The position numbers were made by a program, and so were the translations under genes. 52,303 nucleotides of DNA from Gracilaria domingensis (taxonomy: Eukaryota; Rhodophyta; Florideophyceae; Gracilariales; Gracilariaceae): positions 162,385 through 214,687 of the forward strand of contig VCMS01000110.1 in the NCBI GenBank assembly GCA_022539475.1, written 5' to 3'. The stretch's first letter is position 1. Each line of letters opens with the position of its first letter. Shown here piece by piece: positions 1-10,581 of the stretch. Under the pieces are notes generated by a model. It did no database searches. It was not told where the DNA came from and was given only the letters and a program-made list of their open reading frames with translations.

Positions 1-548
1 CCCACCACCACCGCAACGCAATATCCTCAAAAGCACGCATGATCAAACCCAGAAACTTTATCTTCACAACTTCTTTACGGCTGTTTGCATGTGACATCTT
101 CGCTTCGCACAGTTCACACATAAACCTCAATGCATACACCACAGAAAGCCGTAAACGGATCACAAAGGTAGTAGCCAGTAACTCCAAAACATCAAGGAAC
201 GTCTCTTCGATACCTGAAACCTCTTACCCTCTCCTCTTTCAGTCCCGAATCACCGTCCAACACACTTTCATCGCGTTTGCACCGCACAGAAACACACGTT
301 CCAAACAGTAAGTACCCAATAGCGCGCACAAATCGACTCTTGGAGGTGGCGTCTATAAAATGGATGTGTGGATAGGTCTCGAACGCTCGTAGTACGTTAT
401 AGGACGCACGCTCGGGTTGGATGGTAGACAACCCTTTCAATGCGAATATCTCCTTAACCGTTTTCAATCCTCCAGTTTCTCTCGTACGCAAAACACATCA
501 CCTTCACGTCCCTATTCAAGATCAAGACTCCGCAGAAGCAGCAAGGAG

Positions 549-893
549 ACACACAGTTAGCAATCAGATAACACACACGAACTTCTTCTCGATTCATTCG
601 TGTTACATACCTCCCATGTCTTCCAGTCCGCTAATGCGACACATTCACCCTCCACTGCTTCACGATCCATATTTTCTAGAGTTCTGACCCATGTGGAATA
701 GGAAAGTGAACGTTCCCGTTCCTATTTAACATGGATCGAAAATCTGCAAGCAGTAATTGGACACACAGTTAGTACATATACAACAAAGGTAAAACTCTCC
801 TCGTTAAGATATTGTTACATACCTCTCCATGTCTTCCAGCTCTGATAATGCGACACCTTCACCGTCTACCACTCTACCATCTACCCTTGAGGC
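549..893. repeat. Two degenerate direct repeats, about 210 bp apart
   Basis: The blocks 549-672 and 760-893 both open with ACACACAGTTAG. Both continue to a shared stretch around TGTTACATACCTC, CATGTCTTCCAG and AATGCGACAC, and then a CACCxTC-rich end. They are imperfect direct repeats. Subterminal repeats that bind transposase are common in CACTA and related elements, so this is a candidate binding region (inference). Confidence 0.6.
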
Positions 894-1106
894 CCCCCTG
901 TGCCACAGTTCCAATCCAATTCAATGGACGACCCAAGTTCACTAAGCCAGAACAAAAACCAAACCCAGCTGTTAGTCATTAGAACCTCGCTGATTAAATT
1001 CTACAAGCGTCTCCAGAGAGAATTGTAGTACATTTCTCACTCCAATCGCTTCTTAGAGCGTAATTAGCGACGTACCTTACGAGCGCGCACATGCGTTCCT
1101 AGAACA

Positions 1107-1352
1107 TTTGCTCGCTCTCCGTAAATCGCTCGCGTCAAACAGGGTCAGCAAGAACTAGATCCCAATGCAACCGTAGATAGAGTGTCAACCGTACCAGTAT
1201 GTCACTCGCATGATCTGCATAATAGTCTTTTGCTCGTTATTCGTACATCGCTAGCATCCAACTAGGTCAGCAACAAATAAGATCGCAGTAAGAGTCGAAA
1301 CCGTTACGTGTTTCACGTACCTGTATGGAACTCGCATGATCTGGAAGATAAT
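1107..1352. repeat. Two degenerate direct repeats, about 122 bp period
   Basis: Units 1107-1226 and 1229-1352 share TTTGCTCG, an ATCGCT core, GGTCAGCAA, AAGATC-like text, CAACCGT/AAACCGT and ACTCGCATGATCTG in the same order. They are head-to-tail and about 70% alike by eye. They sit 0.4-0.6 kb before the copy-1 transposase start and may be subterminal repeats of that element (inference). Confidence 0.6.
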
Positions 1353-1736
1353 GTGTCGCAGAGAAGCGCCATGATCAGAGCTCGCATCGCACTCGTCAGG
1401 CCCGTGCCATGGCACTTTCCTGACTTCTCCAGTGCAGCACTATCTACGTCTAGTGTAGAGTTCACGCCGGCCGCAAAGTATGGGGTCAAAAATTTAGGAA
1501 TGTTTTCAGTTTTTCACGATTCCCTCCCTCCTCGACGTACCCATATCATATCGTGATGTACGTAAACCATCACGGGCATGGCGCCGATTTGACTCTCCCT
1601 ATTTTCTCCCCCACACGGTACGGCAACAATTTCTCACAAGTTGCAACTACAAGTTTCAACACTGCACCTTAGACCTCCGCTCCTCACCTCCAACGTTCCA
1701 ACCAACCGCCTCCCCCCCACCCCGCCCTACTGCATC

Positions 1737-4700
1737 ATGTACATATGTTGCTTCCCCCGCTGCGCCTTTCACACAGACTCTATCGCCTCCCTCGCGCAAC
1801 ATCAGAAAGGATGCATGCCCCAGCATGACCCAAACCCTTTTCTCACTCCTGCTGCCCCCCGCGGTTCCCTCTTCACCCCCCCCCCCCCCCCCCCCCAAAA
1901 CGAAACGTCGCCGATTCAGCAGTACCAAACCGCCTCTCTCTTCTCCCTCCAACCGCCCCTCCGATAATGTGGCACTCGCTGCTGACGAACCGTATGAAGA
2001 ACGGCAGCTCGCTCTCTCCATACGTTCTGCTGACGCAGCAAATCTAGCTACACCATAACCCCCATTCAATTCTCAGTCCCTCTCCGTAGGTTCTGTTCAT
2101 GTCTTCTCTCCGCCCGCTTCAAGTGAGAACATTCACAATCTCGTCACATACACTTCCTCCATCGCCCTGACACCTGGAAGGCGCTCCGCAGACGAGCTTA
2201 TCAACATTCTCAGGCAGTCCGACTTTCCCCCCTCTCTTTTCCAAACCTCCATCACCTCCGCTTCTGAGTGTCTCAAACAACACTCCAAAATCTTTAAAGA
2301 TATCGTGAGCTCCATCGGCTTCACCTCCACCACCATTCACGATAACAACAGTCAGTTCGCTGCCACCCTCTATGTCAAGGACCCCATTAAAGTCCTTCAA
2401 CCACAACTTCGGCTAGCATCCCATGAGAACGACTTCTTTCACCCAATTCACCACGACTCTCTCACAGGAGCCAACGCATTTGCGCATCCCATGTCTTCCA
2501 AACTCGGACATGACGTCATTCCGGCTTTGAAAAAGCACATCGGACATTCTCCAAACCCAGGAGTCATCTGGCATAATCTTACCACTACTGGTATAGACTC
2601 CTTCATCGGCATGCTTCAAATCTACTCCAATAAGTCCTCCACCACGCTAAAAAGCTCCTCTGTCACATCATACCCCCTCTATATCACGTTTCTCAACTTC
2701 AAGGACTCTTTCCGCAGAAAATATATCACACACCACCACACTCTCCTCGGCTACATTCCGACTTCCTTTACATCCTTCTCCCCCGATTCTTCCTCCACTG
2801 ACACCGACTCTTTGGAAATTGGCCCCTTGTCGTCGAACATAACTCGCGTTGTGCGCATGGAGCTTGTCCAGAAGTCCTTGGAAACTATCCTCAAACCTCT
2901 GTACGATATATGCAAAAAGGCTTCCCCTTCAGAGACGCCAAGGGAGTCCTTCGTCAGTGCCATCCCATTATCGCTAACTATAGCGCTGACATTCCCGAAG
3001 CAAAAGACATTCTCGCTGTCCTCCACGGCACACAACCAAACAAGCCCTGTCATAGATGCCTTATCCCTCTTTCACAACTCAACGTATATCAAGCCATTCT
3101 CAACCTGCGAACTGTATTCCACACCTCTGCAACGAGAAAGAAACACCAAGATCTACTTGCCGGCGCTCAACAGGCTCTGCTCTCCCGCAGACCTCGAGTG
3201 GCAAGGACCCTGAAAATGAAGCTGTTGAACTACTCCAAACCACCTCCTTATCCACTTACAAGTCCTTTCTCGAATCATTTCCTATTCTCAATGTCTCCGA
3301 GCTGCTCACTTCTTACTCAATCTTCTCCTTCGAGCCACTTCATAACTTTCATTTCGGAATCTCCAAACTCATCAAACTCGCTTCGATTGAACGCCTCAAG
3401 TCCGATTCGCTTCACACTTCTGTTGGTTCTCAGGGAAACCCGAGGTCTTTCAGAACCGTTCGAACTTCTATTCTAAGCCATGCCAACGCCATTCTCGCTG
3501 ACATTGAGCGCTTCTATCCGGCATCCGGACTTCACATCGACTTCTCCACATCCGAAAAAGGAAATCTTTCAACGGTTTCTTCACGACAGACGGCATCAGT
3601 GGTATGTTGGAAGCCAAGGACTACCATTCCTTTGATGTGGTCTTCCCTTTCATTGGCGCTTTCTTTGACCGCTGTTGTGTTGAAGAATTCTCCGCCCCTA
3701 TTACCACCGTGTTCACATCCTACGTTGACCTCATCAACAACGTCCTTCGCTACAATACAACTCCAGAATGAACGGAGCATCGCATAGATGCGTTGGAACC
3801 TATGATCAAGAACTTCAAGTTTCACACAGTCTCCACTCTCGGCCCGTACCAAGCCTCCAACTTTCGTACTCTTAAGTTCCACCTCCTTGACCACATCATT
3901 TCAGACATACGGCGATACGGAGGCCTGCACTTCGGCGATGCATGCGTGTACGAACATGCTCATCTTCTCTTCAAGAACCACTATCGTCGAACTTCTCGAA
4001 GGCGAACTACTGCTGATAAGAAAACGGTGAACGCCATTCAAGAATCGCAGGACTATTTGCAATCCCTTTCGGTTAAAAGGCACTTCTCTTTGTCCTCCAA
4101 CTCTCGCAGCCCTTCCATCAAACGCTTTCCGGCGATGGTTCGCGACGGTAACTTCTTCTCAGTCTTTGACATCATCACAGCTGACAAGTACGATCGCATC
4201 CACATGTATCTTCTTCGGCTCTGGCAGAACTTTTCTCGACAACCTCACTCCAGTTCATCAACCAAATATCTCGCGACGCTCTCACCTCCTTCCGCACCCT
4301 TTGTGTAGAAACTATTCAACAGCTGAAGGACCCTCACGACATCAAACTCACTGTCGTTAATTCTGCATACGTTCTTAGCGGTTCTGCCCCTCTCTCTATG
4401 ATTACGATCGGGACCTTCGATGCATAAGACTGAGAAAGCCTGATGTACAACTATGTGAACGCATCTTCGCTACGACCTCCTTCGTACCTTCCAAGTTGCC
4501 TGCGTTCTCCACGATTCTTGTGCACGGAACACTCCCTCCCAAATGTACGTTTTCCACAGCGTGGGTATGCAAAGTATTTTCATCGCTTCGCGTCAGGGAC
4601 AAGAGCTCAGAGAACTCTGAATCGGAGCTCGCTTTCGTTCGTTTCTTCGAAGTGACAGAGCTCTTGGAAAACGTTGATGAAACTCTTAGCTGTGTATCAC

Positions 4701-4950
4701 TCCGTTGGGCCACCGACGACGAGCATGGTCACACCGTGCATTTAAGTACGTCAAGGATGAAACCTCGTTCTTCTATGGTCTCTCCTTGGTTCGGGCTTAT
4801 CCCGTTCTTCTCAATCAAAGACTCCATACACGTCATTCGCCAAAACTACCCTGCCCGACTATTTTTCCCTCCCCTGCACTGGCAATTCCATCGTTTCTAC
4901 ATTAACAGATTCTATCGTAACCCTAGAGCCCACATTCATCATACTCGTAC
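1737..4950 (+). pseudogene. Plavaka/KDZ-like DDE transposase, copy 1 (broken)
   Basis: This is a decayed DNA transposase, collinear with the better copy at 45809-48835. It starts at an ATG (1737) with a short C2HC zinc-finger-like head, then a basic stretch (KTKRRRF). The core shows IYSNKSSTT, then SYPLYITFLN, CHPIIANYSADIPEA with CHRC, EPLHNFHFGISKLI, and LKFHLLDHIISDIRR with YEHAHLLFK. These follow the order of the Plavaka/KDZ catalytic core. The presumed first catalytic Asp is Asn (codon 2629-2631); the later Asp and Glu remain. The frame changes at a C21 run (1876-1896), near 2910, 3200, 3565 and 4200-4400. There is a TAA at 2056-2058, and a TGA at 3769-3771 where copy 2 has Trp. It faces the minus-strand gene at 4986 tail to tail. 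The C-terminus extends further than in copy 2. The family call rests on motif order, not a search. Confidence 0.75.
1876..1896 (+). repeat. C21 homopolymer
   Basis: Twenty-one consecutive C residues lie inside the N-terminal linker of the copy-1 transposase. The zinc-finger head before the run and the basic segment after it are in different frames. The run is therefore the likely site of a length change, either replication slippage or a sequencing error. Confidence 0.95.
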
Positions 4951-4985
4951 TACGTAAAGTTCTTAATATAAACTGTTCATGTACT

Positions 4986-7501
4986 TTAAATATTCTCCTC
5001 CTCGTCTTTCATCTCGTGCTCATCGTCTACACCTCCCCCGTCTCGTTCCCTACTTTGTTCCGAGACATTCGGATTACAATCGGTCACATTATTATCTCGG
5101 ATTTCATCGATTGCTCTTATAGGAGAGTTTACGCGATCCCGTGGGTCACAATACCCAATATAGCAATCCAATACGGCTCCAAGATGTTCTGTAATATCTT
5201 CCATGAATACATGTTCTCGAACAGCTAGATATAGCTTCTTCTTAGACGGTATCGAGTATGCCACAGTTCCTACAGGGTCATGGTCTCTATTGGGTGGATC
5301 TTGAGCCATTGAGCCGTTCCTGAACTCCGTTCCAAACTTCTGCTCCATTTTCATTCGTGCAGCCATCAGTATACTTTCCAACGCCTGTGCAACATATTTT
5401 CCTAAAAGGTTGGAGAACAAAACCTGCCTTTTACCTCCCAGCCCTCCTTCGAACTCTGCAGCTCGAACAACTGGCGCGATCCAAGCGTCTAGACGCGCCA
5501 ACTGCACTATTGTGTCATCCCCTGGGTCCTTGTCTCCCGCATTTCTCGAATCCTTTTGGTTCACATCGTAACGCAGAAACTCCCGTAAGACCTGTAGGCT
5601 TAGAACGTTTCTAAACTGCAAGTCTTGCGGCTTGTTCTGTTCGCCACGCATTTTGAACCCGGAAAATGATATGTTCTCTATTTTGGATGTTCTCCATGTG
5701 GAGAGAATCTCACACCCTTTTGCATCTAGCGGCAGAAGCTTCTCCCGTAGTTCCTCCGCTTGGTTTAGGTATATGCTCCTCTCCCTAGAAGAGATGTTGT
5801 CTCCACCAACAAGTCATACCCTAGCTCCATCAACAACTTCTCTTTCGCATGGCGTTTTCCAACCCCCACCGCATCGCTCAAGGACTGCTTCAACCTCTTC
5901 CGTAAGCAAATGTCGCTGGTCAGCTGTCTAATGCAGTCTTCTTCCATCTTCATCTCCCAGATGGATCCCCAACGAGGTTTCATTACCTCCGTCTCCACGA
6001 TTTGCATCAGCAAGTTATGACCCGTACCACGAATCGATGGAGTATACGCTCTCATCTCCATCGCGACCTCCATTGGACAGCGTGGAACAATCTCTTTCCC
6101 ATCAACGACCAGGACACTGTACTCAGTCTCAGGTCCGAGTGTCTCACTTCGATTCTCCCAGTTTCTCGCCGGTGAACTCATCTCGAAGCACAATTCCCTT
6201 GTCTCGTCTTTCGCGTATCCCAGTATGGGCTCGTAAACTGTCTTCGCTACCCCTACATACGCGTCGTTCACATCAATCTCGTATCTTTTCCTTCCTCTGT
6301 GCGAATCATGCTCCCTCCGTGTTGCTCCTCGCTTCAGTGCCTCTCGAAGTGGTTGTATTAGAACATCTTGCTCCTTCACCTTCAGCTCTAGTTCCGTCAC
6401 GCTTTTCTGTGCTATTCTTACGGTCATCTTCAGACTTTGATTATCCTCGGTTACTCGAAAGAGACCCGCTTTCAAGTCTCCAATCTTGTCCAACAGCTCG
6501 TAGAGTGGCGTTAGGCTTTCATCTTCTTCACCTTCTTCGTCTACACCAGCAAGAGCACGAGATGGAAGCGTACGTTTAATTTTCCGGCGACCTGCCACAT
6601 TACGACCCCTTTCGTTCCATGTCTCTTTTGGTAAGTCTGACCCCACCTCTGTCCGTTCCCTACGCATCTCGGCAAAGGAAATCGAGGTCTAACCCTTCCA
6701 TCTCATTTGGTTGAACCTATTCTGCGATGGTACGACCGTACGAAGAGCAGGCTCTATCTCGTAGACTTCTTCCTCGTTCGTACGACGTTCGGGATGAATG
6801 GAATCGTTCCCATTCCGGAAATTCTTCCTCGACGGTGCGGGTGCACGTACAGAGGACTGCATATTATCGACTTCTTCCTCGTCACTATCATGATCGGCTT
6901 GAATGGAGTCGTTCCGGTTTTTCATCTCCCTTCGCGATGTCGCCGGCGCACGTACAGTGGGCTGTATATCATCGGCTTCTTCTTCGTACCTACTACGTAG
7001 AGGTTGAATGGAATCCTTTGTAATGCGCCTCGTCCTACCAGGTGAGATTGCTTTTTCATGTCTCTCCAACTCTTCTTCGATGACATTGTTTCTCAAATTT
7101 CTTGTCCGTGTTCCTTTCGCTCTCGTACGTCTGTCTGTACCATTTTCTTCCACATTCGCATCATCGATTATTTTTGGCACTTTCTCTGCAGCCATGTGTC
7201 GTGTAACCCGCCCTCCCATTGAGCTGTGATGTGGTAACACTACTTCGCTCTCTGTCACTTCTGTTGTGGTCGTACTAACACCCAGCTTCGGTTTCGGTTT
7301 TGTCTTCGAAGCCCGCAGTGCTGACTTCGAACTAGATTTCTTTCCAATAAGCCCGACACGGGGAGCTCGTCGTCGAGTACTTCTTCGGGTCGTGGCAGGC
7401 GGAGGGTTCTTGCGCTTAGCAACGTCAATACAATATCGCGGGAGTGTTTGGGATCCCTTCGTCTCCCGGTCGTCCGCGTTGCTGTGCTTTTGTGAAGCCA
7501 T
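4986..7501 (-). pseudogene. Unrecognised basic/coiled-coil protein of cluster 1 (broken)
   Basis: I do not recognise this gene. It starts at ATG 7499-7501 and would encode about 830 residues. The N-terminal 270 residues are basic and AT-hook-like (RRSTRRRAPR) and end in three imperfect 35-residue repeats built on DSIQ...EEE...VRAPAPSR. A Leu/Glu/Lys-rich, probably coiled-coil middle follows (near TELELKVKEQDVL), then a mixed C-terminal region with an acidic tail (MKDEEENI). A single in-frame TAG (6689-6691) interrupts it right after the repeats, and a frameshift lies near 5780-5800. It converges on the transposase with about 36 bp between ends. A DNA-binding or scaffold role in the element is a guess from composition. 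I saw only a faint likeness to the unknown protein at 49784, around a GDD/GDE...KRQVL/RKQVL segment. Confidence 0.55.
6704..7018 (-). repeat. Three 35-residue coding repeats
   Basis: Three consecutive copies, about 105 bp each, encode DSIQ/DSIH, then a short charged part with EEE, then VRAPATSR, VRAPAPSR or LRTVVPSQ. The third copy is the most diverged. They are in frame with the N-terminal half of the 4986-7501 gene. Confidence 0.75.
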
Positions 7502-7544
7502 ATTGGGCTTCAGAATCGTGTGAAAAGGAAGGGATTATGTTCGG

Positions 7545-7553
7545 ATTATAAAG
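7545..7553 (-). promoter_or_regulatory. TATA-like box upstream of the 7501 start
   Basis: Read on the minus strand, CTTTATAAT lies about 45 bp before the ATG at 7501. The spacing would suit a short 5' leader. There is no other support. Confidence 0.3.
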
Positions 7554-8064
7554 TGGAGAAACGGAAGCTTCTGGAGTTCTGCTCGTAGTGTGGGGTGAAA
7601 AAGCGGAAGGGGGAAAGCTTGTGAACCCTTTGCAGAAGGTGATGGAGACCTTCAGTGGTTCTTGAGCCCTGAGTGAGCTGGTCCATTCCTGTGGCAGACA
7701 TTCATACCAATTTTCCACATTTCCCACGGCCGTATTTTTCATTGGCTATGTTCTATGTGCCAGGTCCGTCTGTCGGGTCCCTTCATGATGAAGGTCCTCT
7801 ATTCCCTGGTCCAATCTTCTGGGTGTAAGGTGTTAATTCTGAGTTGTTGGTTTTGAGGTGGTAGCACTGACCGCTGTGGAGTATTCTTAGTAGCTCTTTG
7901 CTTAGCACGACAATGTGTCCTTGTGCTACGTTGTCGTTTCCTGCAACAATAGGTTTACTGGAATGATGAATGCATTCAATAAATGACGCAGTAGTTATGA
8001 AATACACTACAACAGTTTGTACTACGTCAAATTATAAAGCATGGGAGAGTTACAAATACCTCTC
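7554..8064. other. Intergenic, no recognised gene
   Basis: Only short open frames without start context occur between the coiled-coil gene and the SET-like gene. I see no repeat or RNA gene. Confidence 0.4.
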
Positions 8065-8643
8065 TCATGGATAGCTCGGTCCATAGCCTACGTACAGGTC
8101 GTCGTGTTTATGAATATCCCTGGTAGCCGTCACCAACAGTAGTCTATCGCTTGTGAGTGTACCCCATGTGGTAGCTTGATGCTCGGAAGGCTGTCGAATA
8201 ATAACGTTTGGTAAGCTGCCTTGGTAAGACTCCATCTCGGCCAAATCCTTCTCTTCGTCCCCATCGCGGTACGAAGCATCATTGATGTAGCCCGCTATAC
8301 AGAAAGGAGCGGGTACTACCCAGGCAGTCGCAGTATTGATTTCGGAATCATAGTGAGGAAGCGTGCTGTACATCTGCCCTTTCAGCTTCACTTCCCTGCA
8401 ATACCTATTGAAACGAGAAACGGTGGTACCGAGCACTCCGCTTCCGTATTTCATCTGTTTTGCATTGCGTCGGCTTATGTCATGATATACCAATGTCGCA
8501 TAGAAGTACCCAACAACCTCTCCTTCCGAGAATGATCTACTACTGAACACTCCATCTCCACTTGTGAGTTGTTTGATATTTAATTTCTTCCTGTACAACG
8601 ATAAACCTGCTGCTTCAGCGGCGAGCAAACTCTGTACATCCAT
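8065..8643 (-). CDS. SET-domain-like protein
   Basis: This ORF encodes about 192 residues from the ATG at 8643. The N-terminal part has SGDGVFSSRSFSEGEVVGYF (residues 28-47), which fits the SET GxG..F..x.I..GE.V..Y entry motif. Later come GYINDA and SLPNV, in the place of the NHS..PN motif, and at the C-terminus ATRDIHKHDDLYVGYG, which fits the RDI..GEEL...Y end motif. SET enzymes transfer methyl groups from SAM to protein lysines, usually histones. The canonical NHSC is not intact here, so activity is doubtful. It begins only 15 nt after the methyltransferase stop (8659-8661) and lies in the same frame, so both may come from one transcript. Alternative: a SET-fold protein without catalysis. 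The matching place in cluster 2 would lie beyond the window end. Confidence 0.55.
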   Translation of the reverse strand: MDVQSLLAAEAAGLSLYRKKLNIKQLTSGDGVFSSRSFSEGEVVGYFYATLVYHDISRRNAKQMKYGSGVLGTTVSRFNRYCREVKLKGQMYSTLPHYDSEINTATAWVVPAPFCIAGYINDASYRDGDEEKDLAEMESYQGSLPNVIIRQPSEHQATTWGTLTSDRLLLVTATRDIHKHDDLYVGYGPSYP

Positions 8644-8658
8644 CGTCTCCAATGTGCT

Positions 8659-9917
8659 TTAGAGATTCAGAGGCCACTCGTGCACCGGTTTCTCCTTCTG
8701 CTGCGCGATGAGACTCGGTTCTCTGCAAAAAGTTGCGATGTAGGAATTGATACGAAACGGGAAACATTGGTAAGGCGGGAATCCTTTCGTTGCGGTCCAT
8801 ATACGCGAGGTTCTTTGCTTCCCTTCTTGGAACTTTGTCTGTACTAAATACGAGGCCTGAACGACCTCATTACTGACAGTTATTCTTGCGTTGAACTCGT
8901 TACCCCAAACTTTCCTCGCATACATCACTACAGCATTGTGTTCCGCATGAGCGAAGCACTGCTCATCTCTCTCACATCCAATAAAGCGTCGGGGATCTTC
9001 CATGTCCATGCAAGCCAAGGCACCGGAAAATGTTCCAATATAGGGATCAACCACAACGTCCGCGGGATTTGAGAACCTGGCAATGAGTTCCTTTAGCAGT
9101 GCCCTCGGTTTGTGTCCGGGGCGAACCTGAACCAAGTGTATTTTGGAACGCTTCTTCACCCTCCAACGGAGTCGTTCACCAGCCTCCAGATGCGGAACCT
9201 GATCGATAATGGAGTAGTCCCCGGGGTACTGCGTGGGAGCGTAGTTGAAATTTTTGTACTTCACCATTACCTTATGCTCCTCGTACGCGTTTCCATTCTG
9301 GACTCCGTGCACGGCATACTCGGTTGCAGAGGACAACCATGTTGTGTTCCTTCCGGGTTTCTTCAAAGTGTGCGTACGAGAGCGAATGAATTGCATCGGT
9401 GCGGGGTCGACTAAGAACGAAGCACTTTGCCTCCCCACTGCATTCTCCGATTTATGCTCACGTAGAATCTCCTCCCAGTCCGCGAACTGTTCGATAGTAC
9501 AGAACATTATAAAATGACCGCCAGGGCGAGGCATTGAGGCCATCATTTCTGCAGTATTAACCATATCTTCGTCGAGAAGCTCATCATGCTCACTGTCACA
9601 TATACCATAAGGTGGGTCCGTGAGTACGAGTTGAACATGTCCTCTAGGAAATTATCGGAAGGGAACAGTGTACCATGAGTCTCCACTAACTCTTCATAAC
9701 CAACTCAATCCATAGAGAACTGTTGCTCCATTTTCTTTTTGACCACACCGAGAGCCTTCGTCGTCCTTACATCGCCAAAGTCGTGAGGTGGAAGAATACC
9801 ATCAGGAGCAATAGAAAGAGGATGCGCTCCGTCGTCGTCATCATCCGTGTCGTCTATGACAATGACATCCACGGGACCCGGGTCTGCACCGGATGTTTTA
9901 CCGGATGTTTTACTCAC
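8659..9917 (-). pseudogene. N6/N4-type DNA methyltransferase, copy 1 (broken)
   Basis: This is a SAM-dependent amino-methyltransferase of the N6_N4_Mtase type. Reading leftwards, the catalytic motif is LTDPPYG (DPPY codons 9618-9607), followed by GGHFIMFC, TEYAVHG, KPRALLKELIARF, and the SAM site VVDPYIGTFSGALAC with GCERD. This permuted order, catalytic motif before the FxGxF SAM motif, is that of beta-class bacterial-type DNA methylases. DPP[YF] usually goes with N6-adenine. Upstream, an acidic IVIDDTDDDDDG segment and a helical segment match the copy at 50776 in position. A TGA at about 9714-9716 and a frameshift near 9650 break it. No ATG opens the acidic segment, which starts at GTG 9917, so a 5' exon or lost start is possible. 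The C-terminal core is open. The SET-like gene follows after 15 nt. Confidence 0.8.
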
Positions 9918-10052
9918 CGCCCTAAATTGCTTCTTGCCTCTGTGTAGATACGTATAAACTGCGATGTGAAAAGACCAATGTGCTCTGCGTAGCTCTACTC
10001 AGCTCTATGTTGTACCCTACAACCTGCTTTCGCACCCCCCGTAGAGTGGCGA

Positions 10053-10194
10053 GGTGGCCGGATGCGACGTGTTCAAACCGCGGTCTGGACCGCGGTCAGC
10101 CGAGTTCATAGCCGAGATCATGGCTACGATCTCGGCCATGAACTCGGTTGACCGCGGTCCAGACCGGGGTCTGAACACGTCACATCCGGCCACC
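10053..10194. repeat. 142-bp near-perfect palindrome in a divergent promoter
   Basis: Two arms of about 71 bp are inverted copies with only a few mismatches, with no real loop (centre near 10123/10124). The arms begin and end GGTGGCCGGAT / ATCCGGCCACC and include CCGCGGTC palindromes. It lies between the minus-strand methyltransferase (from 9917) and the plus-strand ParB/oxygenase gene (from 10582). No target-site duplication is obvious, so it is not clearly a fold-back MITE. Confidence 0.9.
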
Positions 10195-10506
10195 ACAGGA
10201 GGGTACCAGGGGAGAACCGTGAGGGTTGATCATGCTGTCTGGTATGCATCTAAGCCTTCTACACCGTCCGTAACCGCCTGTACCACTCTTTCGAAGTGAT
10301 GCGAATGTTCACGCCAGCATTTCCGCGTGCTGCACTACAAATCTGCGATACGAACCAGTGCGACGCTTCAACCGACAGCGAAGCGTTTACCGTGTTCAAA
10401 CCGAGCGGGTGCGACGTTTGCTGACGTAATCAGAGCATTATACGATTACCGCTTTGTTCTGCATTCAACTTTTATAGGTATTTGACGAAGCTAAATTCAA
10501 AGACGC

Positions 10507-10514
10507 TATATAAT
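10507..10514 (+). promoter_or_regulatory. TATA box before the ParB/oxygenase gene
   Basis: TATATAAT lies about 68 bp before the ATG at 10582. It is the only strong TATA match in the interval between the palindrome and the gene. Confidence 0.45.
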
Positions 10515-10581
10515 GGAACCAAGAGGATTAAGGAACCGGCAGATGAGGCGCTCCCGAAAGCCGCGGAAAGTTTGAAACCTC

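Larger units (their letters stand above)
1..1736. other. Upstream flank of cluster 1, no recognised gene
   Basis: I see no recognisable gene here. A 99-codon open stretch on the minus strand (192-491) lacks an ATG start and matches nothing I know. The segment does hold two sets of degenerate tandem repeats, listed separately. Their position just before the transposase start at 1737 suits a 5' untranslated or subterminal region of a transposon, but I found no terminal inverted repeat. Confidence 0.4.

Noticed and set aside
10053..10194. CRISPR-like or tRNA-like element
   Set aside because: It is a single long palindrome with no spacers and no tRNA arm pattern.
10054..10299. 81-codon open frame over the palindrome
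   Set aside because: It is simply the reading of a palindrome arm and its inverse; no independent coding evidence.
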